Below, piece after piece: positions 24,949 through 33,816 of a stretch of DNA of 64,000 nt. Under the pieces are notes generated by a model. It had not been told where the DNA came from. It worked only from the letters and a program-made list of their open reading frames with translations, and ran no database searches. Source of the DNA: Phycisphaerales bacterium (lineage in GTDB: Bacteria > Planctomycetota > Phycisphaerae > Phycisphaerales > UBA1924); contig JALUWX010000029.1 in the NCBI GenBank assembly GCA_027019265.1, positions 19,907 through 83,906 on the forward strand. Direction: 5' to 3'. Both the position numbers and the translations under genes were made by a program. Position 1 is the stretch's first letter. Every line of letters starts with the position of its first letter.

Positions 24949-26694
24949 TTACTCGGGAAGCTTCTCGAGCTCCGAGCGGACCCGCTCCACCAATCGCCCA
25001 ACCGTCTCAGCGCCGAAATCGAACGGAAGCCCCGCCGCTTCGAACAGCTCCGGGAGCGGCTTGGAACCGCCCAGCGACATCGCACGCTTGTACGCATCGA
25101 GCGCCGCCTGCTCGCCCTGCTCCAAGCTCATGAGCCACAGCCCGAGCGAGCCCAGCTGCGCGATCCCGTACTCGATGTAGTAGAACGGGACCCCGAACAG
25201 GTGACCCTGCTTCTGCCACACATACTTCCGCTCGTCCTCGAGCCCGTCCCAGTCGCAGTGGTGACCCATGTGCCCGAAGCGCTTCTCGATCTCGATCCAC
25301 TGCGCCGTGCGCTCGTCGCGCGTGTGGTTGGGGTTCTGGTACACCCAGTGCTGGAACGAATCGATCGTCGCGATCCACGGGAGCGTCGTCATCGACCCCT
25401 CGAGCTGCTTCCGGCGCGCACGGTCCGCGTCCTCCTTGCTCGGGTAGAACGCATCCCAGTAGGGCATCGTCAGCAGCTCCATGCTCATCGAAGCCACCTC
25501 AGCAAACTCGATCGGAGCATGACGGTACCACACGTAGGGCTCATCCTTGCAGTACATCGAGTGGAACGCATGACCACCCTCGTGCACCATCGTCTCCACA
25601 TCGCGATGAACCCCGGCCGCGTTCATGAAGATGAACGGACGGCGCGAGCGATCACGCATGTACTGATACCCACCCGACGCCTTCCCCTTCCGGGAATCGA
25701 GATCGAGCGACGCGCCGTCGGCCGTCCCGTTCGTGTTCGATCCGTCCCCCATCGTCGCGAACATCTCACCCAGCTCAGGGCTCAGGCGCGAGAACGCATC
25801 CTGAGAACGCGAGATCAGATCGACCCCGCCGTCGAACGGCTCCAGCGCATCACGGTTCTGCGGATCGACGGCCACATCCCAGGGACGGAGCTTCTCGAGC
25901 CCGAGCTTCTCGCGCCGCTTCGCATCGAGCGCCTCGACGAAGGGCATCACGTGCTTCTCGATCGCGTCATGGAACGCGTACGCATGAGACGTGTCGTAAT
26001 CGAACCGGTGCTTCGCCTTGTAGATGTACCCGACGAAGTCGTCGAACCCGGCATTGCGAGCGATCTCGTCGCGCAGCTTCACCTGCTTGTCGTAGATCCC
26101 GTCGATCGTGTCCTTGTCCTCGAGACGACGCTTCGACACCGTGCGCCACGCATCTTCGCGCACCGAGCGATCGCTCGACTCGAAGAACTTGCTCATCTGG
26201 GGGAGCGTTTTCTCTTCGCCCTGGAACTCGACCGTCATCTTCCCGCAGACCTTGTCGTATTCCTGGTCGAGCTTCGCGACCTCGGTCTCGAGGGGGACGT
26301 TCTCGTCACGGAACAGCTCGACATCCGCCGCCGTCGATCGGTAGAGCACATCGTGACGACCCGTGGTCATCCCGAACTCCTCAGCGAGCGCTTTGAACTT
26401 CTGATCCAGCGCAAACCCGATGGGCTTGAGCTTCGGCGCGACGTTCTCCAGGTAGCTCGTCCAAGCCCCGGCCTTCTCCTCGTCGCCCGTGTCGCACGTC
26501 ATATCGATGTACGTGTTCGCGACACTCTCGCTGATCGCCGCTTCAAGCTCCGAACGATCCAGGAGCCACTTCTCGAAGTCCTCCGCCGACCCGACCTCAC
26601 GCTCCAGGAGCTGGTTCAGGTAGGGCTCGACCGTCGTCCAGTCGGTCCCATCGAATGTCAGAGGCACAAAGTCCGTCACAGGCGCTGTCGTCAT
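24949..26694 (-). CDS. M3-family oligoendopeptidase (PepF-like)
   Basis: A 581-residue zinc metallopeptidase of the thimet/oligoendopeptidase F group that trims short peptides in the cytosol. The zinc motif HEGGH is at residues 371-375 (MVHEGGHAFHSM), and a late Glu in FAEVASMSMELL is the third ligand. The length is typical. The start is the ATG at 26694 with GGAG 8 nt upstream; a GTG 15 nt earlier is open but contains that site. It is downstream of cca and on the same strand, separated by 57 bp. Confidence 0.93.
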   Translation of the reverse strand: MTTAPVTDFVPLTFDGTDWTTVEPYLNQLLEREVGSAEDFEKWLLDRSELEAAISESVANTYIDMTCDTGDEEKAGAWTSYLENVAPKLKPIGFALDQKFKALAEEFGMTTGRHDVLYRSTAADVELFRDENVPLETEVAKLDQEYDKVCGKMTVEFQGEEKTLPQMSKFFESSDRSVREDAWRTVSKRRLEDKDTIDGIYDKQVKLRDEIARNAGFDDFVGYIYKAKHRFDYDTSHAYAFHDAIEKHVMPFVEALDAKRREKLGLEKLRPWDVAVDPQNRDALEPFDGGVDLISRSQDAFSRLSPELGEMFATMGDGSNTNGTADGASLDLDSRKGKASGGYQYMRDRSRRPFIFMNAAGVHRDVETMVHEGGHAFHSMYCKDEPYVWYRHAPIEFAEVASMSMELLTMPYWDAFYPSKEDADRARRKQLEGSMTTLPWIATIDSFQHWVYQNPNHTRDERTAQWIEIEKRFGHMGHHCDWDGLEDERKYVWQKQGHLFGVPFYYIEYGIAQLGSLGLWLMSLEQGEQAALDAYKRAMSLGGSKPLPELFEAAGLPFDFGAETVGRLVERVRSELEKLPE

Positions 26695-26751
26695 CGTTCC
26701 GCTCCCCACGACGCGGGGGTGAAGAGGTCCGCGCCGAGTTTGTTGTTCATT

Positions 26752-28023
26752 CTACGCAGGATTTACAAACAGTTCCCGCGCCAGGTTGCAGGCCTCCTCC
26801 ATCGAAGAAACCCGTCCCTCAAGCTGCGCATCATAGACCTCATCGATCACACGCTTGAAGCTCGGACCCGGGGTCAGCCCCATCGAGATCAGCTCGTCCC
26901 CCCCGATCCACGCCTCCGGCGCAACCCCGATCCCGTCACCCGAAAGCGCTTCAACATCCGCGATGTACCGCTTCGTATCCTTCGCCGAATACGCGCGAAG
27001 CAGCTTCCGCCCCTCCCCCTCGTGCGCGCTCGAAGCAACCCGCTTGCGCTGCGCCACCGACATCGTGTCCCACTCGCGCACCACGCGCCCCACGAACCCG
27101 AGCACCTTCGCGAAGTGCGTCGATTCGTCGTTGCTCATGTCCAGCGCCCCGCGCCACCCCGTCGCGTACGCGCTCGCTTCGTCCAGCACCCCGTCCCCGA
27201 GCCGATCCAGCGCCCACGCCGCGACCCCCGTCATCGCGTGCGCCCGCGCCCCGAGCCTCTTCAGCACCGGGAGCGCGTGCGCCCCGACCGCTTCCCCGAA
27301 GATCGCGTGATCGAGCTCCAGCTCGTGCATCAGCGTCGCCGCCCGATGACGGGACTTCCCGTGCCCCATCATCCGTTTGACCTCGTCCCCGATCCGCTCG
27401 ACGCTCACCCCCTCGAGCTCCGCCGCGTGCTCGAAAATCGCGTCGCGCGTCCCCTCCTCCATCGTCAGCCCGTAGCGCGAAGCGAACCGCACCCCGCGCA
27501 GCGCCCGGAGATGATCCTCAGCGAGCCGGTCCTCCGGATCACCCACGGCCCGCAGCACCATCGCGTCCAGATCCTTCAGACCATCCACATAATCGATCAC
27601 CTCCTCCCCGTCCTCCCCGAACGGATCGAGGAACAACGCGTTGATCGTGAAATCCCGACGTTGCGCGTCCTGATCCGCCGTCGAGAACTCGACATGGTCC
27701 GGCCGTCTTGAATCCCCGTACGGCCCGTCCGCGCGGAACGTCGCGACCTCGATCGTCGCTCCGAAGTCCCGGACCAGCATCACCCCGAACGACGCGCCCA
27801 CACTCGCCGTCCGTTCGAACATCGAACCGATGTCCTCCGGGTGCGCGCTCGTCGCGACGTCGTAGTCCTTGGGCTTCTCCCCCAGCAGCTCGTCGCGCAC
27901 ACACCCGCCGGCCAGATACGCCTCGAACCCACGCCCGCGCAGGATCTCGATGATCCGCACCGCCGCTTCGCGATCCTTCAAACGGGTCCGGCGCGTCACG
28001 ACCTCACCCCACGCGCTCGTCAC
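26752..28023 (-). CDS. cca: CCA tRNA nucleotidyltransferase / poly(A) polymerase family
   Basis: A 423-residue class II nucleotidyltransferase that adds or repairs the CCA end of tRNA. LAGGCVRDELLG and KDYDVAT (two catalytic Asp) form the active site at residues 38-57. RRDFTINAL and EDHLRALRGVRFASRYG are the nucleotide-recognition and RNA-binding motifs. It may equally be a poly(A) polymerase of the same family. The GTG at 28023 overlaps gpsA by 20 nt; GTG at 27999, 8 nt after a GGGG, is an alternative. Confidence 0.9.
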   Translation of the reverse strand: MTSAWGEVVTRRTRLKDREAAVRIIEILRGRGFEAYLAGGCVRDELLGEKPKDYDVATSAHPEDIGSMFERTASVGASFGVMLVRDFGATIEVATFRADGPYGDSRRPDHVEFSTADQDAQRRDFTINALFLDPFGEDGEEVIDYVDGLKDLDAMVLRAVGDPEDRLAEDHLRALRGVRFASRYGLTMEEGTRDAIFEHAAELEGVSVERIGDEVKRMMGHGKSRHRAATLMHELELDHAIFGEAVGAHALPVLKRLGARAHAMTGVAAWALDRLGDGVLDEASAYATGWRGALDMSNDESTHFAKVLGFVGRVVREWDTMSVAQRKRVASSAHEGEGRKLLRAYSAKDTKRYIADVEALSGDGIGVAPEAWIGGDELISMGLTPGPSFKRVIDEVYDAQLEGRVSSMEEACNLARELFVNPA

Positions 28024-29071
28024 GCGGCGCCCGGCTCATCAGCATCGCGATCGCATCGACCGGGTCCATCGACTCGAACAGCACCGCGTGCACCGCGCTC
28101 GCGATGGGCATCTCCACCCGCGAACGCTCCGCGAGATCCATCACCGACCTCGTCGTCGCGACCCCCTCGACCACGCTCTTCGTCGCTTTCAGGTGCGCCT
28201 CGAGCGTCATCCCCTTCCCCAGCTCCTCACCGCACGAACGGTTCCGTCCCTCCGGAGAGAAGCACGTCGTCGCAAGATCACCCGCGCCAGCAACCCCGAA
28301 GAACGTATCCGTGTGCGCCCCCATCGCATCACCCAGACGCGCGATCTCCGCGAGCCCTCGCGCGAGCAGCGCGCTCTTCGCGTTGTATCCCGCGCCCAAG
28401 CCGTCGATGATCCCCGCCGCGATCGCGATCACGTTCTTCGTCGCGCCCGCAAGCTCCACCCCCACCAGATCCGAGTTCGTGTACACCCGGAGCCACGACG
28501 TCGTGAACAACCCCTGGATCCGATCCGCGAACCCCGGATGATCGCTCGCCGCAACCATCGTCGCCGGGAGATACCGCGCCAGCTCGCTCGCGATCGTCGG
28601 CCCGCTCAGACACCCCAGCGCCCTGGGCTTCCCGTCCGGATCATCCCCGAGCACATCCGCAACGATCTGCGTCGGCCGGAGCAAGGTCTCGTTCTCGATC
28701 CCCTTCGACACCGAGATCACGCTCGCGCCCTCCGGCACATGCTTCTTCAACCGCTCGAACACGGGTCGGATGAACTGCGCAGGAATCGCGCACACGATGA
28801 TGTCCGCCCCCGACAACGCCTCCGGATCCTTCATCGCGATCCGGACCCCCTCGGGGAGCTCGAATCCGTTCAAACGATCCGATTTCCGGGTCTGCATCAG
28901 CGATCCCGACTCGTCCGGGTCGTGCCCCCACATCGTCACCCGCGCCCGGGGTGATTCCCCCGCGCCCTGAGGGTCCGGGGTCGCGAGCAGCGACGCGCAC
29001 ACCAACCCCATCTGCCCCAGCCCAAGAATCGTGACATTGGGAACATCCGTGCTCGAATCGGGGTTGCTCAT
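28004..29071 (-). CDS. gpsA: NAD(P)-dependent glycerol-3-phosphate dehydrogenase
   Basis: A 355-residue cytosolic enzyme that reduces dihydroxyacetone phosphate to sn-glycerol 3-phosphate for phospholipids. ILGLGQMGLVCASLL (residues 14-28) is the NAD(P) loop, SVSKGIE and GPTIASELA are conserved, and AGATKNVIAIAAGI carries the catalytic Lys. The ATG at 29071 was chosen because AGGATCC lies before it; a longer frame to 29176 has no support. It probably forms an operon with cca and the oligoendopeptidase. Confidence 0.95.
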   Translation of the reverse strand: MSNPDSSTDVPNVTILGLGQMGLVCASLLATPDPQGAGESPRARVTMWGHDPDESGSLMQTRKSDRLNGFELPEGVRIAMKDPEALSGADIIVCAIPAQFIRPVFERLKKHVPEGASVISVSKGIENETLLRPTQIVADVLGDDPDGKPRALGCLSGPTIASELARYLPATMVAASDHPGFADRIQGLFTTSWLRVYTNSDLVGVELAGATKNVIAIAAGIIDGLGAGYNAKSALLARGLAEIARLGDAMGAHTDTFFGVAGAGDLATTCFSPEGRNRSCGEELGKGMTLEAHLKATKSVVEGVATTRSVMDLAERSRVEMPIASAVHAVLFESMDPVDAIAMLMSRAPRDERVG

Positions 29072-29242
29072 GCTCGGATCCTGTGTGGGTCGAACCGACG
29101 ACCCGCCGCGTGCGTACCTCACGCGGCACACACTGGGTCTCAATCCTACAGTAGAGACCCCGCCAGCGCGGATCACGGGTCACACACCCACAGATCCGCC
29201 TCCTCCCGCACGAATCGCAGCCGACGACGAGCGAGAATCCAC

Positions 29243-31315
29243 ATGAGCGATACCCACGACCACGCGCACAACCACACCCACACCCACGGCGGCGTGGAGT
29301 GCTGCACCCACCACGAGATCAACGACGACCGTTGGATCTTCCTCTACCTCATCGGGGGCGTTCTCGCCGCCGTCTCCTGGCTCGCGCACCTCACGGGCTC
29401 CGCGAACGAACTCGTCGCGACCCTCCCCGCCGTCGCCGCCGCCCTCCTCCTCGGATGGAAACTCTTCTATGCCTCCGTCAAGGAAGTCATGAACGGGCGC
29501 GTCTCCTCCTCCTCCCTCGCCGCACTCGCCATCCTCGCCGCCATGGCCGTCGGCAAGTACGGCACCGCCGCCTTCCTCGCCTTCATCCTCCTCGTCGCCG
29601 ACCAGATCGTCTCGCGCACCGCCGACGGCGCGAAACGCGCCATCGAACAGCTCATCTCCCTCACCCCCGACGACGCGCGCATCGTCAACGACGACGGCTC
29701 CGAATCCATGTCCCCCGTCGGACAGGTCCGGGTCGGTCAACGCGTCCGGATCCGCCCCGGCGAGAACCTCCCCGTGGACGGGCGCGTCATCTCCGGCGAA
29801 ACCACCATCAACCAGGCCTCCCTCACGGGTGAATCCATGCCCGTCGAAGCCCAGCTGGGGTCCGACGTCTACGCCGGGACGTCCAACCTCACCGGCGCGA
29901 TCGACATCGAGGTCACCCAGGTCGGCGCGGACACCACGATCGGGAAGGTCTCTTCCCTCATCCACGAAGCCGAGTCCACCAAGACCCAGCGCCAGCTCCT
30001 CATCGAACAGGTCGCGCGTTTCTACGTCCCCGTCGCGATCTGCGTCGCCGCCGTCGTCTTCTTCCTCTTCTCCCAGTCCGACGACCCCAACGTCCGTGAG
30101 GGCGCCGCCCTCCGCGCCGTCACCGTCCTCGTCGTGACGTGCCCCACGGCGCTCCTCCTCTCCTCCCCCTCCGCGATGGTCGCCGCGTTCGCGTCCGCCG
30201 CGCGTCTCGGGGTCATGATCAAGCGCACCAACTACCTCGAAGCATCCGCCAACATCGACGCCGTCGTCATGGACAAGACAGGCACCCTCACCACCGGACA
30301 GTTCGGGGTCTCCCGTCTCGCCCCCGCTGAGGGCGTCGAAGGCGCGGACCTCCTCAAAGCCGCCGCCTTCGCCGAAGCCCAGTCCAACCACCCCCTCGGA
30401 CGCTCCATCGTCCGCACCGCCGAACAAGCCCGGATCGACATCACCACGGACGGCGAATACGAAGAACACCACGGCGCCGGGGTCAAAGCCAGAACCTCCA
30501 TCGGCGAGATCGTCGCCGGGCGCGGCACCTGGGTCCGCCAGCTCGCGCCCGGATCCCTCACCCAGATCGAAGCCGTCGAGAAACGCATCGAAGGCATGTC
30601 CGGGGTCCACATCATCAAGGACGGCACCTACCTCGGCGCCGTCGGGCTCGAAGACAAACCCCGCGCCAACGCCAAGCAGGTCGTCGACCGTCTCCGTGAA
30701 CTCGGAGTCAGAATGGTCGCGATCTTCACCGGCGACCGCCTCTCCGTGGGCAAGCGCGTCGGCCAAGTCGCCGGCGTGGACGCCGTCGAAGCCGAGTGCC
30801 TCCCCGAAGAAAAACACCAGCAGATCAAGCAGCTCTCCGAAGACGGGCTCCACGTCATGATGGTCGGCGACGGCATCAACGACGGCCCCGCCCTCGCCGA
30901 AGCCGACGTCGGCGTCGCGATGGGCCTCTCCGGGTCCGACATCGCCGCAAACTCCGCCGGCGTCGCGCTCATGACCGATGAGCTCAACCGCATCCCCTTC
31001 CTCATCGAACTCGCGCGGAGAACGCGCGTCATCGTCACCCAGAACATCGTCGTCTCGATCCTCATGGCGATCGGCGGCCTCGTCCTCGCCGCTTCGGGCT
31101 CCTTCCAAGCCATCGGCGGCGCCAGCATCGGTGTCGGTTTCGCCGCCTTCTTCCACTTCGTCCCCGACGTCTTCGTCATCGGGAACTCCTTCCGCCTCTT
31201 CCGCTTCGGCGAAGACTTCCTCGAAGCCGAATCCATCCAGCGCGAACAAGAACAAGCCGCCCAGAAGCGAGTCCGCCGAGAACAATCCGTCCGGCTCGCC
31301 GCCGAACCGGCGTGA
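29243..31315 (+). CDS. P1B-type heavy-metal ATPase with CPT motif and His-rich N-terminus
   Basis: A 690-residue metal-pumping ATPase. The N-terminus is His-rich and has Cys20-Cys21 (HDHAHNHTHTHGGVECC), but there is no GxTCxxC ferredoxin-like domain. TGES (195-198) is the phosphatase loop and Asp344 in DKTGTLT is phosphorylated. The SNHPLGR His and the GDGINDGPAL hinge are also present. The metal-site motif in the membrane reads Cys300-Pro-Thr rather than the usual CPC, so the transported ion cannot be inferred safely (Zn or Co-like guess). There is no Shine-Dalgarno site. A terminator follows. Confidence 0.92.
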   Translation: MSDTHDHAHNHTHTHGGVECCTHHEINDDRWIFLYLIGGVLAAVSWLAHLTGSANELVATLPAVAAALLLGWKLFYASVKEVMNGRVSSSSLAALAILAAMAVGKYGTAAFLAFILLVADQIVSRTADGAKRAIEQLISLTPDDARIVNDDGSESMSPVGQVRVGQRVRIRPGENLPVDGRVISGETTINQASLTGESMPVEAQLGSDVYAGTSNLTGAIDIEVTQVGADTTIGKVSSLIHEAESTKTQRQLLIEQVARFYVPVAICVAAVVFFLFSQSDDPNVREGAALRAVTVLVVTCPTALLLSSPSAMVAAFASAARLGVMIKRTNYLEASANIDAVVMDKTGTLTTGQFGVSRLAPAEGVEGADLLKAAAFAEAQSNHPLGRSIVRTAEQARIDITTDGEYEEHHGAGVKARTSIGEIVAGRGTWVRQLAPGSLTQIEAVEKRIEGMSGVHIIKDGTYLGAVGLEDKPRANAKQVVDRLRELGVRMVAIFTGDRLSVGKRVGQVAGVDAVEAECLPEEKHQQIKQLSEDGLHVMMVGDGINDGPALAEADVGVAMGLSGSDIAANSAGVALMTDELNRIPFLIELARRTRVIVTQNIVVSILMAIGGLVLAASGSFQAIGGASIGVGFAAFFHFVPDVFVIGNSFRLFRFGEDFLEAESIQREQEQAAQKRVRREQSVRLAAEPA

Positions 31316-31339
31316 ATCAATCTACTTTCTCTTGACTTG

Positions 31340-31369
31340 AAGCGCCTCACTTGCGTGGGGCGCTTTTGT
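31340..31369 (+). terminator. Rho-independent terminator after the metal ATPase
   Basis: AAGCGCCTCAC (31340-31350) pairs with GTGGGGCGCTT (31355-31365; one mismatch) around TTGC. The run of four T overlaps the 3' arm. Confidence 0.75.
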
Positions 31370-31413
31370 TGACGTGATCCACTCGTACAGAGTGAGCCAA
31401 ATAGAATCAGCGC

Positions 31414-32127
31414 ATGATCACCAAAGTTATCCTGGTTCTCTTTGGATTGTTCTTTCTCGCTGCTCTCTGGTGGTTCCTCCGCCGCGCGAAGTCGAGGCAG
31501 GATAAAGCACGCACGCCAGTGGGTACTTATGGAGAGATCAAGAAGCAGATCATTGGAGAACTCCGATCGGATCATCCCGAGAATCGAACTCTCCCCGTGA
31601 GACCCGAAGGGATTGACACTCGGCTGCCCATCGAAACGATTGCCGAGCATGATTCGATCTCTGATTTCGATTCGGCTCGAGCGCACGAGATGCTCTCCGC
31701 CGTTCTAGGAAGTCTGTATGAAGAACTGCGGGCAATTGGTCCGGGCTGTGATCCGGTGCAACTCTCATTTCCCAGGCGAGCCGTTGTCATTGCGGATAGA
31801 TTTGAAGCGGAGGTCAACAACGGAGGGTTGTCGCAGTACTATCTGAATGTGTCGGGGGATCATGCATCGATCGCGCCTGGCATTCTCCGTGAGATCGGGT
31901 TGGATGATGTCGCCGAGAAGCTGGAACATGCGAACTCGTTCTTCCCCGATGGCGAGCCGCCGAGTGATCGGGGAGTCAGGCTCAACATGCTTGAGTCTGT
32001 GGAGGTAAGGGCTGAAAAAACATGGTCGGAGATCGAAGACTGGTTCTATCAGTCGAATACCGCATTCTTGCCGTTCATGATCAAGTACATCCGGTTCAAC
32101 CGCGAAGAGTTCTATCGCACTGGCTGA
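31414..32127 (+). CDS. Membrane-anchored DUF4375 (DMP19-like) protein
   Basis: A 237-residue protein with one N-terminal membrane helix (residues 5-22) followed by a basic stop. The globular part contains FEAEVNNGGLSQYYLN, the hallmark of the DUF4375/DMP19 family, whose function is unknown. Codon use is less GC-biased than in its neighbours. TAGAAT ends 6 nt before the ATG, with no ribosome site. Between it and the next gene lies a fragment of trmB. Confidence 0.78.
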   Translation: MITKVILVLFGLFFLAALWWFLRRAKSRQDKARTPVGTYGEIKKQIIGELRSDHPENRTLPVRPEGIDTRLPIETIAEHDSISDFDSARAHEMLSAVLGSLYEELRAIGPGCDPVQLSFPRRAVVIADRFEAEVNNGGLSQYYLNVSGDHASIAPGILREIGLDDVAEKLEHANSFFPDGEPPSDRGVRLNMLESVEVRAEKTWSEIEDWFYQSNTAFLPFMIKYIRFNREEFYRTG

Positions 32128-32164
32128 GTTTCTTTTCCAGTAGCCGGGTCGGTTGGTTTTAAGC

Positions 32165-32230
32165 TCAGCCAAGCTTCCGCAACACCCCGGCATTGAACCC
32201 CCGCCCCTCGCATCCAATCCCCCGTTCGAA
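32165..32230 (-). pseudogene. Remnant of a trmB 3' end
   Basis: Translated on the minus strand this 66-bp piece reads FER-GIGC-EGRGFNAGVLRKLG-stop. The real TrmB ends FER-KFRR-EGRGFNAGVLRKLS-stop (32826-32894 region). Sixteen of 21 residues agree, and many matching codons differ only at synonymous positions. It is a diverged copy of the trmB tail on the same strand, with no trmB body before it. The 191-residue membrane protein gene sits exactly between the two tails. Confidence 0.7.
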
Positions 32231-32266
32231 TACGCTACACACACGCAACGGAAGAGAGATCGTCCA

Positions 32267-32842
32267 ATGGGAACTCAAGCCAGCAACACAGGACAGGTGC
32301 TCGAATACCGCGTCAAGCATCTGGGATCCATGTTGGTCTTCCTCTTCCTCTCGACGTGTGTCGCATCGCTCATCGGGCTCCGGAATGCCTCAGCCGATCC
32401 CGACTTCTTCCGCGAGATGCTGCTGTTCGTGTCGATGCTTCAGGGATTCGTGATCATCCTCTTGATTTTCGGGTACCGGTATCTGAAGCCGCAACTCGTC
32501 CGGATCGACCACGGCACCCGATCCATCACCCTCATCAACTGCCCCTCTCGAAACCCGCTCTGGTCGTTCTTCAAACGATCCGAGCACGACATCCTCTTCG
32601 AAGAAGTCATCAAGCTCGACCACAACGACAACCTCGTCACCGAGCAAGGCCGATTCCGTCTCGGGAAGTTCATCTTCAACGGCGCGGAAATGCAGGGCGT
32701 CCTCGCTTCGATCGCGCGTGACGGCGCGGACAGCGCCCCCCGTGTCCCCTGGAAGTTCTTCCTCGTCATCGCCGTCATCGTGCTCGGGCTGCTCGGGTTC
32801 TTCTTCCTGCAGCTCGAGTCGATCTTCAACTCAGTTTCCTGA
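32267..32842 (+). CDS. Unknown membrane protein inserted between two trmB tails
   Basis: A 191-residue protein with hydrophobic helices at about residues 18-36, 51-72 and a C-terminal one (FFLVIAVIVLGLLGFFFLQL). Between them is a soluble domain of PH-like or DUF-type appearance (KPQLVRIDHGTRSITLINC, DILFEEVIKLDHND). The family is not recognised. The ATG at 32267 follows GGAAGAGAG. Its last 17 bp overlap the 3' end of trmB on the other strand. Confidence 0.7.
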   Translation: MGTQASNTGQVLEYRVKHLGSMLVFLFLSTCVASLIGLRNASADPDFFREMLLFVSMLQGFVIILLIFGYRYLKPQLVRIDHGTRSITLINCPSRNPLWSFFKRSEHDILFEEVIKLDHNDNLVTEQGRFRLGKFIFNGAEMQGVLASIARDGADSAPRVPWKFFLVIAVIVLGLLGFFFLQLESIFNSVS

Positions 32843-33608
32843 GCACCCCAGCATTAAACCCCCGCCCCTCGCGCCGGAACTTCCGCTCGAAGTTCGTCCC
32901 CACAAGCTCCCCCTCACCAGCAGACTCCGGCCGATCAAAGCCGAGCCTCTCAAACGCCGGACGGTCGCGCCCCTCAAGGAACGCCGCGCACTCCGCCGGC
33001 AGTGGGGGGATGCTCGGGCGATCAGCGTTGGATTGATCCCCGCACCACACGTCAAAGTGCGCCTCGTCCCAAGCCCACAGCTCATCGTGGTCCGTCACCA
33101 CGCGCAGCTCACCACCCTCCCCGAGCACGCGCCAGACGTCGTACAGCACCCGATGCTGCACCACCCGTTTCTTGTGATGCCGCTTCTTCGGCCAAGGATC
33201 CGAGAAATACAAATGCACCACCCGCGCGATCCCCTCCGGGAAACGCCAACGCAGCAGCTCCGTCGCGTCGTGGTTCATCATCCGCACATTCGTGTACGTC
33301 CCCTCCGTCTCGCGCTTCCGACGGATCCGGTCCGCGCCATACGCCGCAAACTCCCCGGCCCACTCGATCCCCAGAAAGTTCGTCCCGGGTTCCAAGCCCG
33401 CTTGCTGGATCAGGAACGTCCCCTTCCCCGACCCGATCTCGATCTCAAACGGCTTCTCAGGATCCACAAACCACCCGCGCGGATCCACCCAGCCCGATCT
33501 CGGGTCCGTCGCGATGGAGTCAGGGAGAGCCCCCAGCTCCTCCGAGCTGACCATCACCACACCCAATCCAGGATCGAGCGCCCGTCCATGTCCGAGTCCA
33601 AACGACAT
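32826..33608 (-). CDS. trmB: tRNA (guanine-N7-)-methyltransferase
   Basis: A 260-residue class I methyltransferase that makes m7G46 in tRNA. FEIEIGSGKGTFLIQQA is the SAM loop, LYFSDPWPKKRHHKKR is the diagnostic TrmB motif, and GTNFERKF lies near the C-terminus. The ATG at 33608 has no ribosome site and TACGCT ends 6 nt upstream; a GTG at 33632 is also open. A diverged copy of its last 21 codons is found at 32165-32230. Confidence 0.93.
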   Translation of the reverse strand: MSFGLGHGRALDPGLGVVMVSSEELGALPDSIATDPRSGWVDPRGWFVDPEKPFEIEIGSGKGTFLIQQAGLEPGTNFLGIEWAGEFAAYGADRIRRKRETEGTYTNVRMMNHDATELLRWRFPEGIARVVHLYFSDPWPKKRHHKKRVVQHRVLYDVWRVLGEGGELRVVTDHDELWAWDEAHFDVWCGDQSNADRPSIPPLPAECAAFLEGRDRPAFERLGFDRPESAGEGELVGTNFERKFRREGRGFNAGVLRKLS

Positions 33609-33702
33609 GGGTGAAGCGTAGGGATCAGCCACCAGCCATCAGCCACCACCACCACCCAATTTCTGCCGCCCACACCACCAACCACGCTCCTGTCTTTCCC
33701 CC

Positions 33703-33789
33703 CTTCGAGCCCTTCGCGATCTTCGCGTTCAACCCCTCTTGCCTTCTCTGCGCCCTCCGCGCTCTCTGCCACCTCTGCGTACCAAAAGG
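33703..33789. repeat. Non-coding interspersed-type repeat
   Basis: On the minus strand this reads as a chain of short GC-purine units (ACGCAGAGG, GGCAGAGAG, CGCGGAGGG, CGCAGAGAA, CGCGAAGAT, CGCGAAGGG). It matches the style of a repeat I know from intergenic regions of many Planctomycetota and deltaproteobacterial genomes. It fills most of the trmB-thioesterase spacer. The preceding 33630-33660 part is low-complexity CCA/CAC. Confidence 0.5.
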
Positions 33790-33816
33790 AAACACCAAAC
33801 CCCTACCGTTCCCCCA

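Noticed and set aside
24934..27711. A 925-codon + strand open frame opposite the oligoendopeptidase and cca.
   Set aside because: Arg/His/Leu-rich composition and no motifs, while the minus strand encodes two clear enzymes with catalytic motifs.
33630..33700. CCA/CAC-rich stretch looking like a short repeat array.
   Set aside because: Irregular low-complexity sequence with no equal spacers; not a CRISPR array.
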